A stretch of DNA of 64,000 bases from Kosakonia sacchari SP1 (GTDB taxonomy: Bacteria; Pseudomonadota; Gammaproteobacteria; Enterobacterales; Enterobacteriaceae). A program made the position numbers and the translations under genes. Under the pieces are notes generated by a model. It was not told the DNA's origin. It did not search any database and worked only from the letters and a program-made list of their open reading frames with translations. Shown piece after piece: positions 51,885 through 60,492 of this stretch. Numbering within the stretch: the first letter of the stretch is position 1; each line of letters begins with the position of its first letter. Location: assembly GCF_000300455.3 (NCBI RefSeq), contig NZ_CP007215.2:1364001-1428000 (forward strand). Direction: 5' to 3'.

Positions 51885-53003
51885 TTAGCCTGCCGCCCAA
51901 ATCTCAGCATGTTTTTGCATTAATCCAATCAGCGAGCCACCATCGGCGATAAACTCACGCATCATCTGTGCTTCACTTTTCCCGCGTTTCACCACGTTTG
52001 CCAGTACATCCAGTGCGCTACCCGCATTGAGCTTATCAGCCGACGGCGCGAGCTTCTCCAGCAGGCGAGTGAGATCGTCAGCAATGGTATACCGCTCACC
52101 GGTATGTACATCGGTAATCAGACCTTCCAGCCCATAACGGCAAGCCTGGAATCGGTTGAATTTATACAGTAAATAATCCTGCGGCTGGTGTTTAAACGGC
52201 CGCTCAGTCAGCAGCCAGTGTGACAACGCCTGGATAAACCCGGCAACATTAACGGCGTGCGAAAGCGTTAGTGGCGTGTCCATGACCCGCACTTCAACGG
52301 TGCCAAAATGCGGGCTGGGACGAATGTCCCAGTGCAAATCTTTAATGCTTTCAATCATCGAGGTGTAGCTCAGACGGCGAAACAGTCCTTCAAACTCCTG
52401 CCAGTTCGCCACCCACGGCATCGGGCCATTATCAGGAAAGGAAGAGAAGATGTTCAGGCGCGACGACGCGTAGCGGGTGTCGGTGCCCTGGATATAGGGC
52501 GAGGCGGCGCTGAGCGCAATAAAGTGCGGCACAAAACGGGAAAGACCATGCAGCAAATAGATTGCGTCGTCACCGTTGGTGCAGCCAACATGCACATGCT
52601 GGCCAAACACCGTCGCTTGTTGCATCAAATAACCAAACGTCTCCAGCGTGCGGCTATAACGCTCATCATTGCAGATCTCCTGACGTTGCCACTTCTGAAA
52701 AGGGTGAGTGCCGCCGCCGCATATCTGCACATGGTGCTCGGATGCCGCCTGCAAAATCACATGCTGCATAGCGGAAAACTGATGTGCCGCCTGGTTGATA
52801 TCCCGGCACACGCCGGTGGCAATCTCCAGCATGCTTTCGGTAATGTCATGTTTTACCTCACCGGCACTTATCTGGTATTTTACCGCTTCAATCAGGCGTG
52901 AAGAGTCCTGGCTCAAATCATAGCCCGGCGGGTTAACAACCTGTAACTCCAGTTCAATGCCGAGCGTAAACGGTTCAGAGACATGAAAATCCGGCAGTGG
53001 CAT
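51885..53003 (-). CDS. ybdK: Carboxylate-amine ligase YbdK (glutamate-cysteine ligase 2 family)
   Basis: A 372-residue ATP-dependent ligase-fold protein equal in length to E. coli YbdK. E. coli YbdK has weak gamma-glutamylcysteine synthetase activity in vitro, and its true substrate is unclear. Visible motifs are the N-terminal [12 protein letters not shown] (metal-binding Glu residues), GQHVHVGC and [15 protein letters not shown]. It is transcribed leftward with its own terminator. In E. coli the gene lies elsewhere on the chromosome (near the ent/ybd region), so its position here is different. Confidence 0.93.
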   Translation of the reverse strand: MPLPDFHVSEPFTLGIELELQVVNPPGYDLSQDSSRLIEAVKYQISAGEVKHDITESMLEIATGVCRDINQAAHQFSAMQHVILQAASEHHVQICGGGTHPFQKWQRQEICNDERYSRTLETFGYLMQQATVFGQHVHVGCTNGDDAIYLLHGLSRFVPHFIALSAASPYIQGTDTRYASSRLNIFSSFPDNGPMPWVANWQEFEGLFRRLSYTSMIESIKDLHWDIRPSPHFGTVEVRVMDTPLTLSHAVNVAGFIQALSHWLLTERPFKHQPQDYLLYKFNRFQACRYGLEGLITDVHTGERYTIADDLTRLLEKLAPSADKLNAGSALDVLANVVKRGKSEAQMMREFIADGGSLIGLMQKHAEIWAAG

Positions 53004-53088
53004 AGCGTTCTCGCGATAAATGGGTTTGCTTCATTATGGAAGCGATTACGCATTCCTTCCTGCGAGGCGGCGGCAACCGCTCAAAATA

Positions 53089-54552
53089 TCAACACAGCTG
53101 CGCCAGTTGGCCGCGCAAGACCTCCACGCCAGGTGCAATGGCATCCGGATTGATCGCGTGAAATCCCATCCGAAAGAAGTTATCCGGCGGCGCAACATCA
53201 AGAAAATGCCGCGCGCCCGGCTCAATCAACACGCCTGCGTGTGCGGCGCGCCAGGTCAGTTGCTGGGTGTTGATCTGTTCTGGCGTGCGCAGCCAGAAGG
53301 CGTTGGCATGTTCGCTACCCTGCATTAACTGGCACTCCGGCAAAAACGTGAGCAGCGCGTTGTGCAGGCAATCCCAGCGGCGGGCGGAGTCTTCGTGGTA
53401 GCGGCGCAAATGGGTTTCGTAATGCCCCTGCGCCAGAAAATGCGCCATCTGGTATTGAATATTGGTTGGCGGATGACGGTACACCAGGCGGCGCAGCGCC
53501 CGCGCTTCGTCAATGATTTCGGGCGCGGCGACCATATACCCCAGCCGTAACCCCGGCGACAGCGCTTTGGACAAGCTGCTGACATAAATCACGCGCCCGC
53601 TGCGATCGCTGGCTTTCAGCGCGGGCAGCGGATTTTGCATAAAATTACTTTCCGAGTCGTAATCGTCCTCTATCACCACTGCATCATGGCGAGCCGCATA
53701 ATCTAGCAATTGCGTACGCCGCGCTTTACTCATCGTCACGCCGGTCGGCACCTGGTGGCCCGGCGTCACATAGTAGTAGTCGCAAGGTGTTTCGTTGAGC
53801 ACCAGCCCTTCGCTGTCCACGTCGTGCGGCACGATTTGCGGCTCGCTTAATAAGAAGGTGTTAATGGCTTCGCGAAACCCCGGGTTCTCCACTGCCACGC
53901 GGGTTGCGGGTGACATGAGCAGGCGCGTCAGCAGATAGAGCGCGTTTTGCGAGCCGAGCGTAATCAGGATCTCATCGGGTGCGGCAACGATGCCGCGTTT
54001 TGGCAACACGCGGGTGCGGATCTGCTCAATCAACATCGGCACATCCTGGTCAATATGATCGATCACCCACGCCGGATCGCGCACGCCGCCGTGCAACCAG
54101 TTTGCCGCCGCGCGCCAGCTGGCAAGCGGGAATTGCTGCGTATAGGGCTGACCGTAGATAAACGGGTAGCGGTAGTGCATCCAGCCCGCTGGTTTAAGGA
54201 TTGATTCCTGCTGGCTGGGGGTGATTTTTAGGCGGTTGCCCCAGCGTGGTGCAGCGCTCTCGCATTCAGGTGCAGGTGGTGTCGGGTTTTGCCCGCAACG
54301 GTAGTAATCCGGGTGCAGGTAATAACCGCTGCGCGGGCGGCTCACCAGATAACCTTCGTTGACCAGGCCTTCAAACACCAGCGCGGTGGTATTGCGTGAA
54401 ACGTTAAGCTGGCTGGCAAGCTGACGGCAGGAGGGCAGCGCGGTATCTGCCGGGAAAATCCCGCTCAGAATGGCGTTGATCAAACATTCGCGGACTTGCT
54501 CCTGCAACCCACGCTGGCCGTCAAAATTCACATTCAACAGGTGACGAATCAT
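53089..54552 (-). CDS. MocR/PdxR-family regulator (GntR DNA-binding plus aminotransferase-like domain)
   Basis: A 487-residue MocR-type factor. An N-terminal GntR winged helix (about 5-75: QLASQLNVSRNTTALVFEGL) is joined to a fold-type I aminotransferase domain with the PLP-lysine motif SSLSKALSPGLRLGY and VIEDDYDSE (PLP ring Asp). Members sense PLP or amino-compound adducts rather than catalyse transamination. The start MIRHLLNVNFD at 54552 has AAGGAG 6 nt upstream. It is divergent from an amino-acid ABC operon 232 nt away, which is its likely target. Confidence 0.9.
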   Translation of the reverse strand: MIRHLLNVNFDGQRGLQEQVRECLINAILSGIFPADTALPSCRQLASQLNVSRNTTALVFEGLVNEGYLVSRPRSGYYLHPDYYRCGQNPTPPAPECESAAPRWGNRLKITPSQQESILKPAGWMHYRYPFIYGQPYTQQFPLASWRAAANWLHGGVRDPAWVIDHIDQDVPMLIEQIRTRVLPKRGIVAAPDEILITLGSQNALYLLTRLLMSPATRVAVENPGFREAINTFLLSEPQIVPHDVDSEGLVLNETPCDYYYVTPGHQVPTGVTMSKARRTQLLDYAARHDAVVIEDDYDSESNFMQNPLPALKASDRSGRVIYVSSLSKALSPGLRLGYMVAAPEIIDEARALRRLVYRHPPTNIQYQMAHFLAQGHYETHLRRYHEDSARRWDCLHNALLTFLPECQLMQGSEHANAFWLRTPEQINTQQLTWRAAHAGVLIEPGARHFLDVAPPDNFFRMGFHAINPDAIAPGVEVLRGQLAQLC

Positions 54553-54631
54553 GCTGCGCTCCTTCGGATATATCACGTTATGCAATGGAGCAAATTCCAT
54601 ACCAGCTTCCTGTTAACTGACACACTCATTC

Positions 54632-54643
54632 GCCAGAACTGGC
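54632..54643. promoter_or_regulatory. Candidate operator 1 in the mocR-ABC intergenic region
   Basis: GCCAGAACTGGC is a near-perfect 12-nt inverted repeat (GCCAG/CTGGC around AA) between the divergent genes. No factor is assigned, but a MocR-type regulator site is expected here. Confidence 0.4.
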
Positions 54644-54696
54644 TCTATTCACAAAAGCGCAAGCCTCCCTATTGTAAAAACGCAGTTATGAAAAAC

Positions 54697-54710
54697 ACAC
54701 GATGTCGTGT
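54697..54710. promoter_or_regulatory. Candidate operator 2 in the mocR-ABC intergenic region
   Basis: ACACGATGTCGTGT is an inverted repeat with perfect 6-nt arms around TG. It lies just upstream of a possible ABC-operon promoter (TTGCAA 54724-54729, spacer 17, GGATAT 54747-54752). Confidence 0.45.
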
Positions 54711-54784
54711 TTCGGCATATATCTTGCAACGCTTCCGGCACACCTGGGATATACCGGTCTGGCACATTAAATAAGGGTGGAGAG

Positions 54785-55633
54785 ATGAAAAACGTATTCG
54801 GCAAATATTGTCTTGCAGCCACGATCGCTTTGGCATTTTCCTTACACGCAGTCGCAGCGGATTTACCCGAAATTGAAAAATCTGGCACCATGAAAGTGGC
54901 GACCGAAGACGATTACGCGCCATTCAATTTTATGAATAATGGCCAGACGGATGGTTTTAATAAGGACATGCTTGAGGAATTACGCAAATACGCGAAATTC
55001 AATATTAACCAAAGTATCTTACCGTGGACGGGGCTACTCGCTGCGGTTTCCACCGGCCAATATGATATGGCACTTACCGGTGCGGTAATTACCGATGAAC
55101 GTCTCAATGTCTTTAATTTCACCCCGCCGTGGGCCTCCGCGCAGCACTATTTTGTCAAACGCGCCGACGATAAAACCTTAAATACCATAGCCGATCTCAG
55201 CGGTAAAAAAGTAGGCGTACAGGCGGGCAGCGCACTGTTGGCGCGTTTGCCGGAGCTGAAAGCGATGCTGGAGAAAGTAGGCGGAAAACTCGGGCCGGTA
55301 GTGGAATATCAATCCTACCCGGAAGCCTACGCCGATCTGGCGAACAAGCGCGTTGATTACGTGATTAACGTGGTGATTTCCGTCAACGATCTAGTGAAAG
55401 CCAAACCGAAGGTCTTTGCCAAAGGCCTGGCCGTTTCCGGTCCGGGTTACATGGCGTGGCCGATCCCGAAAAACTCACCGGAGCTGCTGAAATTTATGAC
55501 CGGTTTTATGAATCATATGACTGAAACCGGCAAGCTCACTGAGTTGCAGAAGAAGTGGTTTGGTGAAACCTATGAACTGCCGAAAGAGCCGATTACCAGC
55601 GCCGATCAGTTCCACAAGTTAGCCGGTTTGTAA
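54785..55633 (+). CDS. Polar amino-acid ABC transporter, periplasmic binding protein
   Basis: A 282-residue precursor of the family 3 (HisJ/GlnH-type) binding proteins. The signal peptide ends at AVAA (about residue 24). Motifs are VATEDDYAPFNFM, the GFNKDM variant of GFDVDL, and VGVQAGSA. Arg of the usual amino-acid carboxylate site is expected near DERL (ITDERLNVFNFT). The specific ligand cannot be told. ATG 54785 follows GGTGGAG; an open frame from 54707 is rejected. First gene of the four-gene operon. Confidence 0.9.
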   Translation: MKNVFGKYCLAATIALAFSLHAVAADLPEIEKSGTMKVATEDDYAPFNFMNNGQTDGFNKDMLEELRKYAKFNINQSILPWTGLLAAVSTGQYDMALTGAVITDERLNVFNFTPPWASAQHYFVKRADDKTLNTIADLSGKKVGVQAGSALLARLPELKAMLEKVGGKLGPVVEYQSYPEAYADLANKRVDYVINVVISVNDLVKAKPKVFAKGLAVSGPGYMAWPIPKNSPELLKFMTGFMNHMTETGKLTELQKKWFGETYELPKEPITSADQFHKLAGL

Positions 55634-55678
55634 GTCACCTGCGGCGGGCAACCGCCGCCCGTTTTAACAGGAGGGAAC

Positions 55679-56320
55679 ATGGACTTAATCTCATGGCAGT
55701 TATTGATTGAAGGCGCATGGACGACCCTCTGGATCTCAGGCGTGGCGATTGCGTTCGGGGTGGTCATCGGCCTGGTTATCGCCTTTGTCCGCATGATGAA
55801 GATCCCGTTTATTGACCAGTTTCTGGTGGTTTACATCAGCCTGGCGCGAGCTACGCCGTTGGTAACGCTGGTGCTGTTTCTGTTTTTATCCCTGCCGACG
55901 CTCGGTATTAATCTGGATAAAACACTGGCGGCGATTGTCGCGCTGACGCTGAACACCTCAGCGTTTAACGCGGAAATCTGGCGTAACGCGTTTCGTAATT
56001 TCCCCCGTGAACAGCGGGAAGCGGCGGAATCCGTAGGGATGCGGCGCTGGACCTATTTTCGCCATATTATGCTGCCGCAAATGTGGATCGAGAGCCTGCC
56101 GGCTCTGGTTAACGAGATGTCGTTTTTGATCAAAGGCAGCCCGGCGATCGCAGTGATTGGCGTGGTGGATTTAACGCGCGTCACCAACCGGATCTCATCA
56201 GTCACCTATGAACCGCTGTCGCCGATCCTCGCCGCGGCGCTGTTATACGTGATTATTATCGGCCTGCTGCTGAAGTTGCAGGGAGTAGCTGAACGCAAAG
56301 CGAAGCGCCTGGCGCGATAA
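55679..56320 (+). CDS. Polar amino-acid ABC transporter permease 1
   Basis: A 213-residue HisM/GlnP-type permease with about five membrane segments and the cytoplasmic docking loop REAAESVGMRRWTYFRHIMLPQ. SLARATPLVTLVLF is the family RGTPLLVQ-like segment. It starts 45 nt after the binding protein behind AGGAGGG. Confidence 0.92.
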   Translation: MDLISWQLLIEGAWTTLWISGVAIAFGVVIGLVIAFVRMMKIPFIDQFLVVYISLARATPLVTLVLFLFLSLPTLGINLDKTLAAIVALTLNTSAFNAEIWRNAFRNFPREQREAAESVGMRRWTYFRHIMLPQMWIESLPALVNEMSFLIKGSPAIAVIGVVDLTRVTNRISSVTYEPLSPILAAALLYVIIIGLLLKLQGVAERKAKRLAR

Positions 56321-56334
56321 AAGGCGGAGGATTT

Positions 56335-57000
56335 ATGAATCAGTGGGGAATTATTTGGGCCGCGCGTGAGAGTTTTTTCAACGGGCTGCTGGCAACACTG
56401 GAGTTATTTATTATTGCCGCCGTGATCGGGTTATTTATTGGCGTAGTTTTTTGCTACGTGATGGAATATCAAAATCGGGTGATTAACCGGGTGATAATTG
56501 CCTTTGTCAGCCTGATGCGTGCGATCCCGTTTTTGATTCTGGCGTATCTGCTTTATTACGGTTTGCCGCAGTTAGGTATCAGCATGGATGCCTGGACAGC
56601 AGGATTATTAGCGCTGGTAATTTATCACGGTGCCTATTTTTTCGAAATATTACGCAGCCAGCGCAGAATATTTTCGGCCGGCTATATTGAAGCTGCTGTA
56701 TCGCAAGGTTTTTCCCGTTATAAAATTTTCCTGCGCATTATTTTGCCGAATATTGTCTCTTCCGCGCTGCCCTTAATGGGCAACCAGCTGATTATTTGCC
56801 TGAAGGACACGGCGTTTCTGTGCATTATTACCGTGCAGGAGATCACCGCCGCCGCGAACAGTGTGCAGTCGACGTATTTTATTCCGTTTAACGCCTTTAT
56901 TGTCGCCATTGCGCTGTACTGGGGCATCAGCATTCTGCTGGAGTTGTTGATTAAGCGGTTGAGCCATTACGGAGCGAAAAGAGGAATGACCCATGCCTGA
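56335..57000 (+). CDS. Polar amino-acid ABC transporter permease 2
   Basis: A 221-residue paralogue of the preceding permease, with about five membrane segments, the LMRAIPFLILAY segment and the docking loop IEAAVSQGFSRYKIFLRIILP. It starts 14 nt after permease 1, and its end overlaps the ATPase gene by 8 nt. The two permeases probably form a heterodimer. Confidence 0.92.
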   Translation: MNQWGIIWAARESFFNGLLATLELFIIAAVIGLFIGVVFCYVMEYQNRVINRVIIAFVSLMRAIPFLILAYLLYYGLPQLGISMDAWTAGLLALVIYHGAYFFEILRSQRRIFSAGYIEAAVSQGFSRYKIFLRIILPNIVSSALPLMGNQLIICLKDTAFLCIITVQEITAAANSVQSTYFIPFNAFIVAIALYWGISILLELLIKRLSHYGAKRGMTHA

Positions 57001-57754
57001 AGCAAGCGCGGTAAGCATCAAAAACTTGTCCAAACAGTTTGATAACGTTGAGGTATTGCGTGATATCAATCTGACCGTAAAGAAGGGCACGGTGGTCAGC
57101 ATTCTGGGGTCGTCCGGTTCGGGGAAATCGACGCTGCTGCGCTGTATGAACTGGCTGGAACAGCCGGATCGCGGTGAAGTGCGCATCAGCGGGCAGCGCA
57201 TCGGTGTGGATGAAAAAACTGGCAAGGCGATGTCGCATAAAGATCTCTCGCACATCCGTGAACGGGTTGGCATGGTGTTCCAGAGTTTTAACCTGTGGCC
57301 GCATTTATCCGTGTTGCACAACGTCAGTGAAGCGCTGGTGCATGTAAAGGGGATGAAGCGTGAGCAGGCGAATGAGATTGCCCACCGGCAACTGGAAAAG
57401 GTCGGCATGAACCATAAAGCCGATGTCTACCCGATTACGCTTTCTGGTGGGCAGAAGCAGCGCGTGGCGATTGCCCGTTCGCTGGCGATGTCGCCGGAGG
57501 TGATTTTGTTTGATGAACCCACTTCAGCGCTGGATCCGGAACTGGTTAACGAAGTGCTGGGCGTGATGAAAGATCTCGCCGCAGAGGGTTACACCATGGT
57601 GGTGGTGACGCACGAAATGGATTTTGCCCGCCAGGTGTCGGATGAAGTGGTGTTTCTGGAGAAGGGGTTGCTGATCGAGAAAGCACCACCGGAGAAATTT
57701 TTCACCAACCCGGATTCAGACAGGGTGAGGAAGTTTTTGCAATCCAGCCGGTGA
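56993..57754 (+). CDS. Polar amino-acid ABC transporter ATPase
   Basis: A 253-residue ATPase with Walker A GSSGSGKST (39-47), Q-loop FQSFNLWPH, signature LSGGQKQR, Walker B VILFDEP, and H-loop VVTHEM. It belongs to the GlnQ/HisP type. It overlaps permease 2 by 8 nt. An imperfect hairpin at 57772-57803 follows and may end the operon. Confidence 0.94.
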   Translation: MPEASAVSIKNLSKQFDNVEVLRDINLTVKKGTVVSILGSSGSGKSTLLRCMNWLEQPDRGEVRISGQRIGVDEKTGKAMSHKDLSHIRERVGMVFQSFNLWPHLSVLHNVSEALVHVKGMKREQANEIAHRQLEKVGMNHKADVYPITLSGGQKQRVAIARSLAMSPEVILFDEPTSALDPELVNEVLGVMKDLAAEGYTMVVVTHEMDFARQVSDEVVFLEKGLLIEKAPPEKFFTNPDSDRVRKFLQSSR

Positions 57755-57771
57755 GGACAGTGATTCAGATC

Positions 57772-57803
57772 CGAAAAAACAGACCGCTAATCGGTATTTT
57801 TCG
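57772..57803 (+). terminator. Hairpin after the amino-acid ABC operon
   Basis: CGAAAAAA...ATTTTTCG arms enclose a second stem ACCG/CGGT. The stem is AT-rich and no separate T-run follows, so terminator function is only likely. Confidence 0.45.
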
Positions 57804-57852
57804 AGCAGTGCCGCACTTTGAAATATCTGACAGGATTGCATTGGACTTGCCA

Positions 57853-57881
57853 TTGCGAAGTGGCTACTGCGATTATAAAAT
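57853..57881 (+). promoter_or_regulatory. Candidate promoter of the DUF4760 cassette
   Basis: TTGCGA (57853-57858), 17-nt spacer and TAAAAT (57876-57881). The predicted transcript start falls at about 57888, at the edge of a perfect palindrome. Confidence 0.5.
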
Positions 57882-57888
57882 CACCACC

Positions 57889-57906
57889 TAAGTGAAATTT
57901 CACTTA
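57889..57906. promoter_or_regulatory. Perfect 18-bp palindrome (candidate operator)
   Basis: TAAGTGAAATTTCACTTA is fully self-complementary. It sits at the predicted transcription start of the DUF4760 cassette, where a bound dimeric repressor would block transcription. No regulator gene is adjacent and no known consensus is recognised. Confidence 0.55.
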
Positions 57907-57937
57907 TTGTTAGGGTAACGCGTTCAGGGAGATTTAT

Positions 57938-57970
57938 ATGAAAAAATTTGATGAGTTCGACGGTTTCTGA
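57938..57970 (+). CDS. Possible 10-residue leader peptide
   Basis: The ORF MKKFDEFDGF has a good ribosome site (AGGGAG, 7 nt upstream) and lies between a candidate promoter/operator and an intrinsic terminator. Three of ten residues are Phe. It could be a leader peptide of an attenuator for the DUF4760 gene, an independent tiny protein, or a chance ORF. No known homologue is recalled. Confidence 0.4.
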   Translation: MKKFDEFDGF

Positions 57971-57988
57971 CAGGCAACTTTTTTACAG

Positions 57989-58014
57989 GCGGAGCTCAGG
58001 CTCCGCTTTTTTTA
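57989..58014 (+). terminator. Intrinsic terminator before the DUF4760 gene
   Basis: GCGGAGC/GCTCCGC with a TCAG loop and seven T residues. It lies 19 nt after the 10-codon ORF and 22 nt before the DUF4760 start, so transcripts from upstream end here unless read-through occurs. Confidence 0.8.
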
Positions 58015-58035
58015 TCTAATGACAGGGAATGGTCT

Positions 58036-58542
58036 ATGGAAATCAGTCCGACAGCGTGGCAAGTCATCAGCAATCTGCTTGTTTTTGGCGGTATTTGTAC
58101 CGCTGTTCTTACCATCAGGTTTAACGTGAAGATGGCCCGCAAAACCCAAACGGCGACCTTTCTTTTTGAAAGTCGAAAAGACAGTGAATACATTGATGGT
58201 CTGCATACACTCCGGCGCGTTCGCGATTCAGGGAAATCCTTCCGTTCATATGTATTCCCTGTCGCAGAAAATCTTTCAAAGGATGAGAACTACGAAGGAC
58301 GAAAAATACAATACATTCTTAATTTCTATGAGCGTATGGCGGTAAGCATAAAAGCCGGTATTTATGAGGAAAACATGATTAAGCAGGCCTCATATACGAC
58401 GGTAATAGACACCTACGAAACCGCTGAGCCGCTGATTAAGGCGTTACGGGAAAAACGGCGTACTTCTCTTACTTATCAGGAGTTCGAATGGTTGAATAAA
58501 CGCTGGAAAAACAAGCCGCTTAAGAACAATAAAACAATCTGA
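58036..58542 (+). CDS. DUF4760 membrane-anchored protein
   Basis: A 168-residue protein with one N-terminal membrane segment (about 9-27), then a cytoplasmic helical domain of the DUF4760 type (FLFESRKDSEYIDGLHTLRR ... ILNFYERMAVSIKAGIYEE). Function is unknown. The coding sequence is clearly richer in A+T than the flanking operons, suggesting horizontal acquisition. The start ATG 58036 has AGGGA 7 nt upstream and directly follows a terminator. Confidence 0.8.
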   Translation: MEISPTAWQVISNLLVFGGICTAVLTIRFNVKMARKTQTATFLFESRKDSEYIDGLHTLRRVRDSGKSFRSYVFPVAENLSKDENYEGRKIQYILNFYERMAVSIKAGIYEENMIKQASYTTVIDTYETAEPLIKALREKRRTSLTYQEFEWLNKRWKNKPLKNNKTI

Positions 58543-58735
58543 CAAGCCCCTGGCAAATTGGCTCAGTTATCTTCATTTTTCTGCGATGCCCACGCCTGGA
58601 TTGCTGTTTTCGCGAAAGTTGACCCGGTAAGCGTCGGTTACAACAGAGCAAGACCGGCAGAAAGCCTGCCGCGAAGCGCGACGTGTTGTTGCGGATCGTT
58701 GCACTCTGCCGAGCGTAGTCGAAACGCCCGCTCCC

Positions 58736-59503
58736 TCAATGCTGAACATTTTCCGACGAAAGCCCCATTTTCACCTGTGGGCGAAAAAAATCCTCATGCA
58801 GTGCGACCTGGTTACGCCCGCGCTTTTTCGCGTGATACAGCGCCGTATCCGCCGTGCTATACAGCGTCTCGAAATCGCTGTCTTTATGCCCCAGGCTGAC
58901 ACCAAAACTGGCGGTCACCAGTTGCTGGGGGAGTACCTCGAGCGGTGAAGCGTTCAGCGACGAGTGAATATAACTGGCCGTGATCATCGCCTCTTCGACA
59001 CGCGCTTTTGGCAGCACAATGGTGAATTCCTCTCCACCGACACGACCGATCGCCGCGCTTTGCGGCACGGCGCGGCGAATACGCGCCACCAGCGCGCAAA
59101 TCACGCGGTCGCCCATCGGGTGACCGTACTCATCATTGATGCGTTTGAAATGATCAATATCGAGCAGGATCAGCGCCACATGGCCGGTCGTCAGACCCTG
59201 GTTAATGTGATTAATGATTGCGCTGCGATTAAACACGGCGGTTAGTGGGTCGTGCGTCGCCTCATATTCAAGGCGTACCGCCAGCTGTTGCAACTGCTCA
59301 TTCATGCGATTGAGCTCGCGCTCGGCGCGATCACTGCGTGAAATCAGGCGATACGATTCGCGGATCAGGCGCTGGTAGTTTTTCGCCACCGCCCACAATT
59401 TTTCGCGGCAGACATCCGCCGTCAGCCTGTCGTCAGCAGCGGCCAGGCGGGCATCTTCGAGAACAGAATAATCCTCCTTGAATAGCTCATTGATATCTAA
59501 CAT
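58736..59503 (-). CDS. siaD: Diguanylate cyclase SiaD
   Basis: A 255-residue cytosolic cyclase making c-di-GMP. An N-terminal helical region with a coiled coil (about 38-80) precedes a GGDEF domain with THDPLT and the active GGEEF at 156-160. No RxxD inhibitory site is seen in the usual place five residues upstream of GGEEF. The ORF overlaps siaC by 7 nt. In Pseudomonas aeruginosa SiaC binds and activates SiaD, and operon order here (A-B-C-D) is the same. Confidence 0.9.
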   Translation of the reverse strand: MLDINELFKEDYSVLEDARLAAADDRLTADVCREKLWAVAKNYQRLIRESYRLISRSDRAERELNRMNEQLQQLAVRLEYEATHDPLTAVFNRSAIINHINQGLTTGHVALILLDIDHFKRINDEYGHPMGDRVICALVARIRRAVPQSAAIGRVGGEEFTIVLPKARVEEAMITASYIHSSLNASPLEVLPQQLVTASFGVSLGHKDSDFETLYSTADTALYHAKKRGRNQVALHEDFFRPQVKMGLSSENVQH

Positions 59504-59913
59504 GCGTTGATGTCCGGGATAAGAAAAACGGTCAGCGACGGGAAATCGATGCGCAACTCCAGGCCAAACTCCTCGGAGATATCGTCTTCCGCGTCATAGT
59601 ACCAGTGCAGCTCGCACGTCGCGCCGCCTCTGGCATAATCATTCAGGCTTTCGAACAGCGTAAATAGCAGTTTGGTGCTGGAGCTGTTGAAGTAACTCAG
59701 CGCCACATGTAACTGGAGCGGCGCGTTCGTCTGCAGGCCACTCTGCAACCAGCCTTCCAGTGCATCCATCAGCGGGCGAAAAAATGCGGCGGCATTCTCC
59801 GGGTAAGCTTCGCCTTTCAGCACCAGGCGTTGGGCGGCAAAATCAAATTTCACCTCCGGCGTCGCGGCGGTGGCGGGCAATTCAATAGCTGGCGTCAGTG
59901 TCATATCAGTCAT
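59497..59913 (-). CDS. siaC: Biofilm regulation phosphoprotein SiaC
   Basis: A 138-residue DUF1987/SiaC-like protein. The conserved YFNSSSTKLLFTLFE carries Thr80, which by spacing would correspond to the Thr68 that SiaB phosphorylates in P. aeruginosa (this protein is about 12 residues longer at the N-terminus). Unphosphorylated SiaC activates SiaD there. It overlaps siaB by 8 nt and siaD by 7 nt. An alternative start is ATG 59904. Confidence 0.87.
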   Translation of the reverse strand: MTDMTLTPAIELPATAATPEVKFDFAAQRLVLKGEAYPENAAAFFRPLMDALEGWLQSGLQTNAPLQLHVALSYFNSSSTKLLFTLFESLNDYARGGATCELHWYYDAEDDISEEFGLELRIDFPSLTVFLIPDINAC

Positions 59914-60487
59914 GGCAGAACGTTGCCTTTAAGTGAAAGGCGGACAGAGAACTCGCCGCCAGAGGGTGAATGCGATATTCCAGCGGCAGGCTGGTATCCC
60001 GCGCCATCGTCAACAAACCAATGTTCGCGCCTTTACTGGTGATCGGAGCTTCACTGCGTAGCCCCTGTTTCCAGGCATCGCGGATTTCCGCCTGCGACAT
60101 ACCGCGCAGCACATCGAGATTTGTCTGCAATAACGTGGAAGCTTCCGGCCCCACCAGGTTTGCGGTTTCGAGGTAATAGTGGGTTTGATCCATATGAAAA
60201 CAGACCGAACCGAAGCGCAGCTCTTGCTGTTCAGTCGATAAATACCGGTCGTCTGAGGAGTAGCGCACAATGTTTTGCCCCATCTCGATAAAAGCCGAGA
60301 ACAACTTTCTGCGCGTTACCGCTGAGGATTCGTGTTTATCCAGCCATGTGCGAATGACTTCACCCAGCGAAACAATATGCTGCTGGGAAAAATAGCCCGT
60401 ATAAAAAAGCTCAACGGCGTTTTGCCGTTGCAGCGTAAAAAGGGGTAACAGAACGGCTTCTTTGACCTGCAGGTCGTTTATTTGCAT
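59906..60487 (-). CDS. siaB: Biofilm regulation protein kinase SiaB
   Basis: A 193-residue protein of the SiaB type (DUF6272), the kinase that phosphorylates SiaC in P. aeruginosa. The segment SAFIEMGQNIVRYSSDD resembles the N-box of GHKL ATPases. The start MQINDLQVKE at 60487 lies 5 nt after the siaA stop; the open frame to 60514 would overlap siaA. The 3' end overlaps siaC. Confidence 0.85.
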   Translation of the reverse strand: MQINDLQVKEAVLLPLFTLQRQNAVELFYTGYFSQQHIVSLGEVIRTWLDKHESSAVTRRKLFSAFIEMGQNIVRYSSDDRYLSTEQQELRFGSVCFHMDQTHYYLETANLVGPEASTLLQTNLDVLRGMSQAEIRDAWKQGLRSEAPITSKGANIGLLTMARDTSLPLEYRIHPLAASSLSAFHLKATFCHD

Positions 60488-60492
60488 GTTAT

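Noticed and set aside
58558-58899. 113-codon plus-strand ORF between the DUF4760 gene and siaD
   Set aside because: It overlaps the siaD 3' end and has no ribosome site or recognisable domain.
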